Positions 25,614 to 35,325 are shown, counted from the first letter of the stretch. The stretch is DNA of 46,951 nucleotides from an uncultured Methanobrevibacter sp. (GCF_902788255.1 NZ_CADAJR010000017.1:1-46951); one strand, 5' to 3'. A program made the numbers and translations. Notes: generated from the sequence alone by a model not told the origin.

Positions 25614-26556
25614 TCATCTTCTTTTAAAAATTTCAAAGAATGCTCTTAATGTAATCAAAATAGGATAAATTTCCAGTCTTCCAGCCCACATGATAAATAT
25701 CGCCAGGATTTTCAATGGAAATTCAAGGTTTTGCGACATTTGCCCGATTTCAAGGCCAACATTACCCTGCATGGAAAAAGTGAAAAACAATGAATCCAAT
25801 GGATTATGACCATATAAGCACAGCAATGCCCATGTGACCACTATGAAAAGGAAATAGAGTGCAATATAGTTTCCGCTTTGTGTCACTAAATCTTCCGTAA
25901 TGCTTTTATTAGACCTGTCTAACGGAACTACACTACCTTCAGGAGACCATATCTCCCGCATATTCCTGCATATTCCTTTAACAAATGCAATTACTCTCAT
26001 CAATTTAATTGCACCTACAGTAGACCCGGTAGAACCCCCTATAAGCATAAGCACCATTATAATAAATATTGTGAACGGCGGCCATCCTCCCATAACTGTT
26101 GAGCTTTGGATGCTTGCACCGGTTGTGGTAATTGCCGAAACAACAACAAACAGAATATCCATCGGAACAATATACGAAGTTAAAAAAAATCAATAAGGTT
26201 GAAATTGCTATTATGGAAATCATCACTTTAAATTGCGAATCATGAACCAATGATTTCCCCCTTGTTTTAATTAGCCTATAGTGAACCAGAAAGCTTGTTG
26301 CGCCAAGTATCATTAAGACGATAGTGATGAAGTAAATCAAATCATCATTGTAAAATCCCATATTGGCATTTTTAACACTCATTCCACCTGTTGAGATTAT
26401 GCTGAATGTATTGCAGACAGAATCGAAAACTGGCATTCCTGCAAGGACATACAAAACAATCCCTAAAATCGTATAGATTAAATAAATTTTAGGTGGGTTG
26501 AACACCCACATTATACTTTTTTTGCTTATTTTTTCAAAAACTATGCCAAAATACAT
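25614..26556 (-). pseudogene. TrkH potassium transporter remnant, N-terminus lost and frameshifted
   Basis: A degraded paralogue of the intact trkH at 32844-34274. The first part (26556 to about 26182) matches from KIYLIYTILGIVLYVLAGMP onward; the ~185 residues that should precede it are missing and replaced by 21 unrelated residues. Reading then leaves frame at a run of eight A/T bases (26182-26189) and the rest continues in another frame (MDILFVVVSAITTTGASIQSS, through GRLEIYPILITLRAFFEIF). Removing one base restores the paralogue's sequence. Either part of the K+ pore would be non-functional alone. Confidence 0.85.
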
Positions 26557-26635
26557 ATTTTTATGGATTTTTACATAATTTTAAAAATAATTATCAATAT
26601 AATTATTAGTGTTAAAATATAGGAGGAAAAAAATT

Positions 26636-29600
26636 TTGAATAGAAAAATATTTCTAATAATCGCATTGATATTTCTGATAATTGGTATCAGTGCAGTTAG
26701 TGCAGAAGATATTAATCAGACTGATGACAGTTTAGAAATCAGTGATTCCGACGTAATATCTGATTCACCAAAATCTTTTAGTGATTTAGGAAAAGCCATT
26801 GGGGAAAGTCCCGATGAAGGATTAAATATCGTCGCAGATTACGAATTTAATAATGCGACAGATGATGCCTTCAAAAATGGAATAACATTAAATGTTGCTC
26901 CCGATGGAACATATACAATCAACGGTAATAACCATGTGATTGATGCTAAAAATCAAGCAGGTATTTTTAAATTAAATAAGGGCACATTTATTATAAACAA
27001 TTTAAAATTGCGTAATGCAAACACTTCTTCAATAATACTGAATGATTGTGAATTGCGTACAAATAATGTAACCTTTGAAAACAACAATGCTCCAATAGCA
27101 GGGGCAGCAATATCCGCCGGTCAAAGTAATTACTACAGCAGCCATGACAAATTCATAAACAATTATGCTGCAAACGGCGCGTCAATTTATGCATATAAAA
27201 GCATAGTAGACATCAACAATTCAACATTCACCAGCAATAAAATCTATTGGAGTCTAATTTATGGTGATGATTCAATGATGACCGTTAGGGACAGCATTTT
27301 TGCCAACATGACTTCAAGATATGCCACTGCAATCTACAGCGAAGAAAGCACAATAAAAAGCAAGTTAACTGTTTTAAATTCAAAATTCATTAATCTAAAA
27401 GCAAATGCTACTGCAGGAGCTATTGGAGCTAAAGCAATTAATTCAGTAACAATTGATGGTTGTAGCTTTATCAACGTCACATCAGCTAAAAATGCAGGTG
27501 CAGTTTATGCAGATCTTAATGGAGTCAAATACAATCCTGAAAATACCATGACAATATCAAATTCATTATTTGAAAATTGTTCTTCCACTTTTGGAGGAGC
27601 TTATCTCCAGTTAGGTGGAAAGTTAAACATAGCTAAAACTAATTTTGTAAATAATATTGCAGAATATATGGGAGGAGCAGTGTATCTGTCAAACACAACC
27701 ACATTAATCAGTAACTCCAAATTCAATAAAAACAATGCTACTTACAATTATGGTGGTGCATTGTACATTGACGACAGCAATTGTATCATAACAACAAATG
27801 AATTCAGTAATAATTATGCAGGCTCTTATGGTGATGCGATTTATTTACGTGACAGCAAATACAACATTAAGAATTGTGATTTTACAAAAGGTGATAAGCC
27901 CGCTATTGCAAGCTTCTTTGAAAACCAAGCTTCCTCATTTGTCAATAACAATTTAAATGGTGGAACAACATTGCGAAATCAAGTAGCTTACAATACCATA
28001 GTAAATTATGAAGGAAAGCAAATCAATTTAATTGCAAACCCTGTTACAAATGCATCTGCAAAAGATTCAAGTTTCGACCTACGTAATTATGTAGTCAACG
28101 GATATAAGTTATCTGGTACTGTTAAAGACCAGGGAAACAATGGAGCATGCTGGGCATTTGGTGCTACAGGAGCTCTTGAATCTGCATTTTTAAAAGCAAC
28201 TGGAATATTACTTGACTTATCTGAAAACAACATCCAAGGTGCTGCAACACGTTATAGTGAATTCGGTACAGGATTTATAAACGAAGGAGGATTTGCAGTT
28301 TCCGGAATGGGTCTTTTCTTAGGATGGTTAAGTGTTCTTTCAACTGAATATGACAATTATGACGAACTAGGTAAAGTAAGCATTGCAGCATTTGTTCGAA
28401 ACGAATCATATCACATCCAAGATGCTATTATTATACCTGCACGTACTTCTGCATTGGATAACGATAAATTGAAGGACGCATTAGTTAAATATGGTGGTTT
28501 AACAGTTCACCTTTATGGTGCTTCCGCAAACAATAATTATTACAATCCAACAACCCATTCACAATACTATAATGGTGAAGGCTATGGAAATCACTTTGTA
28601 ACATTAGTCGGATGGGATGACACTTATTCAAAAAACAATTTCAAGATAACTCCACCTGGTGACGGCGCTTGGATTTGTAAAAACAGCTGGGGAACCGACT
28701 GGGGTGAAGACGGATACTTCTACGTATCATACTATGACAAAACATTTGCCATGACATCTAACAGTGTAGGATACATAATTAACAATACTGAAAACTACAC
28801 TACAGTATATCAATATGACATTGGATACACAGGATTTTTCAATGATAAAGGAGAAACTATCAGATTTGTCAACACTTATACTGCAAATGACAATGAATTG
28901 ATAGCGGCAGTTGGAACATACTTTGCAAATGCAGGAGACAAATACACTTTAAAAATATTTGTGGACAATTCTGAAGTATATTCCCAAGATGGAGTTGCAA
29001 CCCACTCAGGATTTGAGACAATCAAATTAAACAAAAAGATTGCAGTGAATGCAGGCCATAAATTTTCAGTCCAATTCCAAGCTAAGAATTTGCCATTGCG
29101 TGAAGACACAAGAATTCACTTTAAATTAGGAGAGTCCATGGCATATTATACCGACGGAGCTATTGATGATTTAGGAAAATTCGGCAAAACCGCATGTATT
29201 AAAGCATATACAATTAAAAATGAAAATCCGGGTGCAAACAACTCACAATACTATAAAAATAACAATATAACCATTAATTCAAATGCTAATGGAAAAACAA
29301 TCAGTATTGTGAATGCAAAAGACGGTAAAACATTAGGAAGTGCAATTGTTAAAGATAACAAGGCATCATTCAACTTCACACTAGAACCAGGATCATACTG
29401 TATCGATTATGGAGACTTTATTGAAGGATTTGAGATAATGAATACCATCGAAGTTATTAACAGCGTTAAAATCGGATATAATGCTCCATTAACCATTTAT
29501 GCCACATTCTATGACGAAGACGGTATTGAATTATTCGGCAGCGACATAACAGTCATATTGGACGGTAAAAATTACACAGAAACCATTTATGAGATTGATG

Positions 29601-30238
29601 GAACACTTGACCTAGTTTTATATGATTTAAGTATTGGAAAACACACATTAATCTTAAAAAATCCTGCAACAGAAGAGGAAAGTGTTACAACAATAGAAGT
29701 TGTTTCAAGATTCAACGGAAACTCAAATGTGAACATGTACTATGCAGACGGTTCAAGCTTTAAAGTACGTATATACGATGATGATGGCAACCCAGCGAAA
29801 GCAAATGAAATCGTTACCATTAAATTAAACAAGGCAACCTATAAAGTTAAAACAAACAGTAATGGTCATGCAATATTGAATATACCAAACACAGTTAAAC
29901 CTGGAACCTACGCTTTAACTGCAACTTATCAAGGCCAAAGCATTAAAAACACTGTTAAAGTGAAACAGGTTTTAAAACTCACAAAAGTGAAAGTTAAAAA
30001 ATCCGCTAAAAAGCTAGTCATTAAAGCTACCTTAAAAGGAAAATCTCCTATTAAAAACAAAAAACTGACTTTCAAGTTCAATGGTAAAAAATATACTGCT
30101 AAAACCAACAAGAAAGGTATTGCAAAAATAACCATTAAAAAATCTGCACTGAAAAAACTTAAAGTAGGTAAAAAGGTCAAATACCAAGTAACTTACCTTA
30201 AAACTACTGTTAAACTAAGTGTAAAAGTTAAAAAATAG
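26636..30238 (+). CDS. Adhesin-like surface protein with papain-like (C1) peptidase domain
   Basis: 1,200 residues from TTG 26636, which is 9 nt after AGGAGG. A signal peptide (MNRKIFLIIALIFLIIGI, cut after VSA) leads into right-handed beta-helix repeats (about 55-440; NNNAP, NNYA, NNATYNYGGA turns), then a C1A-like peptidase with Gln499, Cys505 in GACWAFG, His653 in YGNHFVTLVGW and Asn683 in KNSWGTDWG. Next come a beta-sandwich region and two or three Ig-like repeats ending in a very Lys-rich segment. No membrane anchor or sortase signal is seen; the basic tail may bind pseudomurein. Typical of host-associated Methanobrevibacter surface proteins. Confidence 0.88.
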   Translation: MNRKIFLIIALIFLIIGISAVSAEDINQTDDSLEISDSDVISDSPKSFSDLGKAIGESPDEGLNIVADYEFNNATDDAFKNGITLNVAPDGTYTINGNNHVIDAKNQAGIFKLNKGTFIINNLKLRNANTSSIILNDCELRTNNVTFENNNAPIAGAAISAGQSNYYSSHDKFINNYAANGASIYAYKSIVDINNSTFTSNKIYWSLIYGDDSMMTVRDSIFANMTSRYATAIYSEESTIKSKLTVLNSKFINLKANATAGAIGAKAINSVTIDGCSFINVTSAKNAGAVYADLNGVKYNPENTMTISNSLFENCSSTFGGAYLQLGGKLNIAKTNFVNNIAEYMGGAVYLSNTTTLISNSKFNKNNATYNYGGALYIDDSNCIITTNEFSNNYAGSYGDAIYLRDSKYNIKNCDFTKGDKPAIASFFENQASSFVNNNLNGGTTLRNQVAYNTIVNYEGKQINLIANPVTNASAKDSSFDLRNYVVNGYKLSGTVKDQGNNGACWAFGATGALESAFLKATGILLDLSENNIQGAATRYSEFGTGFINEGGFAVSGMGLFLGWLSVLSTEYDNYDELGKVSIAAFVRNESYHIQDAIIIPARTSALDNDKLKDALVKYGGLTVHLYGASANNNYYNPTTHSQYYNGEGYGNHFVTLVGWDDTYSKNNFKITPPGDGAWICKNSWGTDWGEDGYFYVSYYDKTFAMTSNSVGYIINNTENYTTVYQYDIGYTGFFNDKGETIRFVNTYTANDNELIAAVGTYFANAGDKYTLKIFVDNSEVYSQDGVATHSGFETIKLNKKIAVNAGHKFSVQFQAKNLPLREDTRIHFKLGESMAYYTDGAIDDLGKFGKTACIKAYTIKNENPGANNSQYYKNNNITINSNANGKTISIVNAKDGKTLGSAIVKDNKASFNFTLEPGSYCIDYGDFIEGFEIMNTIEVINSVKIGYNAPLTIYATFYDEDGIELFGSDITVILDGKNYTETIYEIDGTLDLVLYDLSIGKHTLILKNPATEEESVTTIEVVSRFNGNSNVNMYYADGSSFKVRIYDDDGNPAKANEIVTIKLNKATYKVKTNSNGHAILNIPNTVKPGTYALTATYQGQSIKNTVKVKQVLKLTKVKVKKSAKKLVIKATLKGKSPIKNKKLTFKFNGKKYTAKTNKKGIAKITIKKSALKKLKVGKKVKYQVTYLKTTVKLSVKVKK

Positions 30239-30243
30239 ATTAT

Positions 30244-30273
30244 GAGATAATTTATTTAATTATCTCTTTTTTT
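30244..30273 (+). terminator. Stem-loop terminator after the adhesin gene
   Basis: GAGATAATT (30244-30252) pairs with AATTATCTC (30258-30266) around a 5-nt loop, followed by T7. It lies 5 nt after the adhesin stop and doubles as the 3' coding end of the hydrolase fragment on the other strand. Confidence 0.65.
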
Positions 30274-30898
30274 ATTTCTTTAAAAGCTTTTTTTGCTTCA
30301 GGCATTGGGAATAAAGGATATATATGGAAAAGTCCTTCGCCTTCAACTAATTTCACATCAACATTCTCTTTTTCAAGCATTTCAACATATCTTTTAATGT
30401 CCTTGTAAAAGATTTCGTTTGTCCCTGCAAAAATTAATGTTCTGGGAAGTCCTGTGTTGTCTCCATAAATCGGACTTACCCGATAGTCTTTAGCGCCCAA
30501 GTCTCCCGCCCATGATTTGCCAATTTCTTTTAGACCAACTTCTCCTAAAATCGGATCGTTTTCACTGTCATATGGAGTGTTGCTCATTGAAATGTCAACC
30601 CATGGAGAAAATACTATAATTTTATCTGGCTGTGCCAAGTCAATTGTTTTTAAGTATTGGCAGAATGACAATACAAAGCCTCCACCTGCCGAATCGCCCA
30701 TTAATGTCAAATTATTTTTGGAAATTAATTTTTCATACAAAAGAGTAATCATATCATAAGTTTCATTTGCGCTATGCAACGGAGCGAGAGAGTAAACTGG
30801 CAGTAGAACATATGCATCCAGTTTTCGTGACAGCTTCAGACAATATAATAAATGTTGATAATTCAATTCATTGACGTATGCACCACCATGTATGTACA
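30252..30898 (-). pseudogene. Alpha/beta hydrolase (HSL-type), C-terminal fragment
   Basis: Encodes about 215 residues equal to residues about 71-285 of the intact hydrolase at 37249-38106: YIHGGAYVNELNYQH (oxyanion hole), LMGDSAGGGFV (nucleophile Ser) and GLFHIYPLFPMPEA (catalytic His) are all kept. The N-terminal 70 residues are missing; the coding frame is instead joined without a stop to the transposase of the adjacent insertion sequence, giving one open frame 30252-31793. No own start codon or promoter remains, so it is probably dead although the catalytic core is intact. Confidence 0.8.
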
Positions 30899-30914
30899 AT
30901 AGGGTGCTAGATTT
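30899..30914 (+). repeat. Left terminal inverted repeat of the insertion sequence
   Basis: ATAGGGTGCTAGATTT, identical to the reverse complement of 32293-32308. On the minus strand it encodes KSSTL in the open frame that joins transposase to hydrolase. Confidence 0.8.
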
Positions 30915-32125
30915 ATGCAAATGGAACAGTGTTGATTGCTCTTCTTTTTTAATTTTTAGTGTTGTTTGTTCTTCAGTTTTTTCGCCCACTTCTTGATTTT
31001 CATTTGTTTCTTCTGATTTTGTTGATTTTTTAGATTTTCTTTGTTTAATTGGTTCTAAATCTATTCTACCTTCGGCCAATTGTTGTAGTTTTGTTTTTGT
31101 GTCAAATCCTTGTTGTATGACTAGTGTTGATAATAATATGCATAAATAGATGTTTCTTCTCATTGAACTTTCTGTATATGAGTGGAATTCTCCTAAACCG
31201 AATGCATCTTTGCATACTTTGAAGAAATCTTCAATTAATCCTCTTGTTGGTTTTAATTCTTCCCAATTTTCTAGTTTTTCATATAATGTTGCTGTTAATT
31301 CTAAAAATAAGCTTTTTTCATTTTCTAATGTATTTTCATCGTGAAAGATGTCCAATGTGATGGACATTCGTGCATCTAATTTTTCAATCGTGAAGTATTG
31401 CTTTGGAAATATAACTGCAACAACGTTATACTTGTTAATTGCGTTAATATAGTTTTCCATGGAGTAGTATCCTTTATCAAATAATATTACTTGTCCTTTT
31501 TGAAGAAGGCGTCTTCTTTTTAATTCTTCTAAAACTTCGTCAAAAATTTTACTATCATTTTTCGCACCAGAATGGATAATAATTGAAATAGGACATAATG
31601 AATCTTTTTCTAACACGACTGTGGCTTTAAATCCAATATAATAACCTTTGGTGGTTGAAAAACCCATATCTAAATTTAATTTTTCAAGATGTTCAGGACT
31701 CACGTATTTCTTTAGAATATTAATATCGCAAGCTACTGGGGTTGCATCAACTATCCACTCCCTTTTATTGTTTTTATTTAGTTTTAAAAACAATTTAAAG
31801 AAGCTGTTGCTAATATTATTGTATTGATCAGGAGAATAGCGACCCAGGTATTCATAAATCTGTCCCTCACTCGGAACTTCGTCCCCAATTTTAAGGAATC
31901 TTTTTAATCTTTTATCAATGTTAATCTCATAAATTACTCTAGAACTGGATAATTGTAGAATTTACTTAAAAAAACAATTTTTATGCATGTAATCATCATT
32001 TTAATGTTTTTTATCCCATTTTCACTGAATATGTGTCTGTTCTTTTTATCATCGATATTTATAAATACTTTGTCCAACAATCTAAATTTACGGCATCTTT
32101 TAGTATAATTTAATCCTAGCAACAT
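30915..32125 (-). pseudogene. DDE transposase of the insertion sequence, frameshifted
   Basis: Starts at ATG 32125 (MLLGLNYTKRCRKFRLLDKV) and reads to FYNYPVLE before a stop at 31934. The continuation SRVIYEINIDKRLKRF is one frame away; adding one base near 31943 restores it. From 31793 the frame carries the catalytic acids in WIVDATPV (Asp16 of that part), VILFDKGYYS (Asp106) and TRGLIEDFFK (Glu188). The C-terminal region is Lys/Glu-rich, and the frame runs past the inverted repeat into hydrolase; another frame has a TAA about 10 nt inside the end, so a second slip is likely. Not functional as it stands. Confidence 0.75.
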
Positions 32126-32292
32126 GTTAAATCACTAATAAACCATTTGTTGCTCATTATATTTAAATTTATTTACTAATTGGTGCCGTTTTTTTATTTA
32201 ACAATTTTAAAAATTGTGGGCTAGGAATTAAAGTAAAAATATATGTGAAAATAAGAAAAATAATAACAAAATGATAGTTTTTTACAACTCAA

Positions 32293-32308
32293 AAATCTAG
32301 CACCCTAT
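32293..32308 (-). repeat. Right terminal inverted repeat of the insertion sequence
   Basis: Exact complement of 30899-30914. It supplies the TAG stop that ends the truncated TadC-like frame. Confidence 0.8.
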
Positions 32309-32752
32309 AATATATAAAGCCTTCTGAAATGAGAAGCACCATCGTATCATTTCATCGTACATCGGCCCCTGTCCATACTGTGACATGTCCTCCATTGCAT
32401 TTTCGAAACTGAGTCCAACCTGCAGCATTGAAGTCAACTGTCTTAAAAAGTCCGGAGCAGTCCTCTCAATTTCCTGCGCTCTTCTCTCCTGTTGTACGAT
32501 AACATAAGTGAAAAGACCCGGAACAATAAAAAATGGAACGATTAAAACAGATAATGGCAAATTTGCATAAGCAATTGATATGCCAAGTACTATTTCACTT
32601 ACACCTATGAAAATCATAAGCAAAACTAAAACTTGGCTTGCATCTGTAAAAATCGCACCAGTTAATAAAAATTCCTGCAATTTAGACAAATACTTGTCTG
32701 GAACAATATTGTCAACAACTAATGCCAAATCTTTAACTATTCTAAATTTCAT
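32309..32752 (-). pseudogene. TadC-like (T2SSF) pilus gene, truncated by the insertion sequence
   Basis: The first ~133 codons (MKFRIVKDLALVVDNIVPDK to GPMYDE) closely match the intact gene at 24571-25497; after that about 15 unrelated codons lead into the insertion-sequence end, where a TAG closes the frame at 32297. Both later cytosolic loops and the C-terminal helices are lost, so it cannot act as a pilus platform. The promoter element upstream is retained at 37 of 38 positions. Confidence 0.85.
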
Positions 32753-32775
32753 AAAATAAAATTATATTTAGAACT

Positions 32776-32813
32776 ATATAAAGTGTTGGTTGTCTTTCAA
32801 ATCAATTTTACAA
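32776..32813 (-). promoter_or_regulatory. Duplicated 38-nt promoter element, copy B
   Basis: Counterpart of 25521-25558 with one mismatch; TATA box then truncated TadC-like gene. It lacks the 14-bp palindrome found in copy A. Confidence 0.5.
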
Positions 32814-32843
32814 TACAAAAACAATATTAATTTTAAAAAATAA

Positions 32844-34274
32844 TCATTTGAAGACTTCAAAAAATGCCCTTAATGTAATCAATACAGGGTAAATTTCCAG
32901 CCTTCCCATCCACATGTTGAATATGCCCACAATCTTTAATGGCCATTCAATTGTTTGTGACATCTGCCCAATCTCCAAACCGACATTCCCCTGCATGGAC
33001 ATTGAAAAAAACAAGGAATCAAAAGCATCATGCCCATATAAGCATAACAACGACCATGTTATCAATATACACATTAAATAAAGAGTGATATAGTTCCCGC
33101 TTTGAGCTGCAACATCATCCTTTAGTTTTTCACCGGACATGTTCATTGTAAAAACACTACCCTTAGGAGACCATATCTCACGCAAACTTTTATATAACCT
33201 CTTAAAAAATGTAATAACCCTCATCAATTTAAGTGCACCAACAGTAGACCCGTTGGAACCCCCAATAAGCATCAATACCATCATAATGAATATTGCAAAT
33301 GGAGGCCATCCGCCCATAACAGTTGAACTTTGAATACTTGATCCAGTGGTTGTAATCGCAGAAACCACAACAAATAAATTATCCATTGGAGTGATTTGTG
33401 AGGTGAAATATATAAGCAATGTTGAAACCGCTATCAAACAAATCATTACCTGAAATTGCAAATCATGAATTAAAGACCTCCCACGGGTTTTAATAATTCT
33501 AAAGTGAACCAAAAAGCTTGTTGCACCCAAAATCATTAAAATCATCGTGATGAAATAGATGATATCATCATGGTAAAATCCAATGTTTGCATTCTTTGTA
33601 CTCATACCCCCTGTTGAAATGACACTGAATGTATGACATATAGAATCAAAAAGAGGCATTCCTGCAAGCACATACAGTATGATTCCAAATACTGTATATA
33701 TTAAATAGATTTTTACAGATTCCTTTAGGGTTGATTGGGTTGATGGCCTGAGCCTATCCTCACGAGCTTCGGACTGGTATAATTTTGACGATACGGAACC
33801 CGGTTTTGAAAAAATTGATATTATCATAACAACCACCCCCAAACCACCAATCCATTGTTGAAATCCTCTGAAAAACAATACACTATTAGGCAAGGATTCA
33901 ACATCAGGATATATTGTAATTCCACTTCCAGTCAGGGCAGACATGCTTTCAAAAAGGCTATCCACAATACCGATATCTGTTGCAAGAAAAAGTATTACGC
34001 CACAAACAAGAGCTGCCCAGAGCCATGACAGGGAAGATATCAACATAGCATGTTTTACACGCACTTTATTAATTCCAGGTTTATTCAAACTATATCTAAC
34101 AATCAAACCCAGATAAATGGATATCAATGCAGGCATAAGAAAATAAATTGCATTACCTTCGAGATATACAAAATCAATGATAATTGGAACAAGACACATT
34201 AACCCGATTCCAATCATTAATAATCCCATATTCCTAATAATGATTAAAACATCATTCTTATTAATATACCTCAT
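32844..34274 (-). CDS. trkH: Trk-type potassium uptake protein, membrane subunit
   Basis: 476 residues, full-length TrkH/KtrB. Four pore-loop units are visible, with filter-like segments ALTGSGITIYPDVE, STGGMSTKNANIGFY, TTTGSSIQSSTVMGGWPP and SMQGNVGLEIGQMSQ, and about ten helices. It imports K+ with a cytosolic RCK partner (TrkA), which is not encoded here. It starts MRYINKNDVLIIIRNMG. Upstream in both copies of the TadC-like gene; the link is conserved by duplication, not clearly by function. Copy A at 25614-26556 is broken, so this is the only working local copy. Confidence 0.93.
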   Translation of the reverse strand: MRYINKNDVLIIIRNMGLLMIGIGLMCLVPIIIDFVYLEGNAIYFLMPALISIYLGLIVRYSLNKPGINKVRVKHAMLISSLSWLWAALVCGVILFLATDIGIVDSLFESMSALTGSGITIYPDVESLPNSVLFFRGFQQWIGGLGVVVMIISIFSKPGSVSSKLYQSEAREDRLRPSTQSTLKESVKIYLIYTVFGIILYVLAGMPLFDSICHTFSVISTGGMSTKNANIGFYHDDIIYFITMILMILGATSFLVHFRIIKTRGRSLIHDLQFQVMICLIAVSTLLIYFTSQITPMDNLFVVVSAITTTGSSIQSSTVMGGWPPFAIFIMMVLMLIGGSNGSTVGALKLMRVITFFKRLYKSLREIWSPKGSVFTMNMSGEKLKDDVAAQSGNYITLYLMCILITWSLLCLYGHDAFDSLFFSMSMQGNVGLEIGQMSQTIEWPLKIVGIFNMWMGRLEIYPVLITLRAFFEVFK

Positions 34275-34453
34275 ATTAACAACCTACATTTTAATGCTAT
34301 TACAATATTAATCGAAGAGACATATAAATGTTTGAGTAAATTATATTTTACATGAAAATAAGAAATAATGGAAGTTATTTAAAAAAATTGTATAAAATTA
34401 AAAACGATTTAAAAAAAAAATAATAAAAAAAGTAGATGATTTCATCTACTTAA

Positions 34454-35296
34454 TTATCTTTTACGATTTAATGGAATGAATATCGCTGCAAATACTGCAA
34501 TAATCAAAACAAGTATTGGAAAACCTGTATGGTTCATTTTAGATTTTGTTGTATTTTCTGGTTTTTTCTTATCCTGTTTGATTATTTTTGTAGAAGATGC
34601 AATTTTTGTAGTTTCAGTAGTTTTAGTGGTTTTGGTTGTTGTTTTTGAATCTTTTTTAGTTGACTTATCTTTAGAATCATCACTAGACTTTGAGTCATCT
34701 GTTGAATTGTCAGTTGAATCATCAGTAGAATTTGCATCATCTGTTCCATTAGTATCATCACTAATAGAATTGTCATCCTTAGTACCATTGGAATCATCAG
34801 CAGTTAAAGGACTTGATCCATTTATATGAGTACCAATATCAGATACAGAATTATCTGAATCTGAAAGACTTTTGTCAGATGCAGGAGTGCCTGTTTTTGA
34901 AGAATCACTATCAGATGAAGTACTTTTATCAGAAGAAGAGTCATCATCATTACTTAAAACATCACTCTTAATTACGTGACTTTTAATTACAAATCCGCTT
35001 TTAGCATTACCATAAACCCTTGATAAATAATCAGACCCGCTTTCCACAGTAACCTGATAGTGTCCATCATCATCCACCTTAAAAGTAGTTTTCCACCCAT
35101 TGCCTGAACTTAATTGAGCAGAGTCAACAACAACACCATCTTCAATAAGATTTACAGTAACACTACTAGGTCTGTCATTACTGTTACCATCCCATACGAT
35201 TTTAACTGGAATGGAATCCTCAGCCGCTGAAATAACGCCCACAGATACTATTAAAAAAGTTGCAATGATAAGTATTGCAAACAATTTTTTATACAT
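34454..35296 (-). CDS. Surface protein: Cna-B-like domain, Ser/Asp/Thr linker, C-terminal anchor
   Basis: 280 residues from the ATG at 35294-35296, after GGAGGT. Signal peptide (MYKKLFAILIIATFLIVSVG, cut near SAA), then one beta-sandwich like a Cna-B domain (about 30-112; VKIVWDGNSNDRPSSVTVNL and WKTTFKVDDDGHYQVTVE), a ~130-residue Ser/Asp/Thr/Asn-rich low-complexity linker, and a C-terminal hydrophobic helix (FPILVLIIAVFAAIFIP) with a basic end (LNRKR). The layout is a cell-wall-spanning membrane-anchored stalk, common in gut methanogens. Low-complexity DNA here may change length between strains. Confidence 0.85.
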   Translation of the reverse strand: MYKKLFAILIIATFLIVSVGVISAAEDSIPVKIVWDGNSNDRPSSVTVNLIEDGVVVDSAQLSSGNGWKTTFKVDDDGHYQVTVESGSDYLSRVYGNAKSGFVIKSHVIKSDVLSNDDDSSSDKSTSSDSDSSKTGTPASDKSLSDSDNSVSDIGTHINGSSPLTADDSNGTKDDNSISDDTNGTDDANSTDDSTDNSTDDSKSSDDSKDKSTKKDSKTTTKTTKTTETTKIASSTKIIKQDKKKPENTTKSKMNHTGFPILVLIIAVFAAIFIPLNRKR

Positions 35297-35325
35297 GTGA
35301 ACCTCCAAAAAAATATTAGGTTTAT

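Larger units (their letters stand above)
24571..30898. repeat. Segmental duplication, copy A (TadC-like, trkH, hydrolase)
   Basis: Gene order from left: TadC-like, trkH remnant, a non-duplicated adhesin gene, hydrolase C-terminal part. Copy B (32309-38106) has TadC-like fragment, trkH, three other genes, hydrolase, all in the same orientation. The promoter of the TadC-like gene and the 3' end of the hydrolase gene are also matched between copies. Homology at the right side begins at TATGAGATAAT, just after the adhesin stop. Confidence 0.7.
30899..32308 (-). mobile_element. Insertion sequence, 1,410 bp, with 16-bp terminal inverted repeats
   Basis: Ends are ATAGGGTGCTAGATTT at 30899-30914 and its exact complement at 32293-32308. 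It contains one DDE-type transposase gene on the minus strand, now broken. The flanks belong to two different genes (hydrolase left, TadC-like right), and I see no matching direct repeats at the two borders, so it is not a simple insertion; a deletion or recombination has involved it. Family is probably IS1182- or ISM1/ISNCY-like, but I cannot settle that from the sequence. Confidence 0.8.

Noticed and set aside
30252-31793. A real transposase-hydrolase fusion enzyme
   Set aside because: The join passes exactly through the IS inverted repeat, both parents are truncated or frameshifted, and an intact hydrolase paralogue exists nearby.
30891-32316. Target-site duplication around the insertion sequence
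   Set aside because: The 8-10 bases outside each inverted repeat do not match, and the flanks are two different genes.
34582-34950. Repeats of the Ser/Asp/Thr codons as a CRISPR-like or satellite array
   Set aside because: It is low-complexity coding sequence for the surface protein linker; unit lengths are irregular and there are no spacers.
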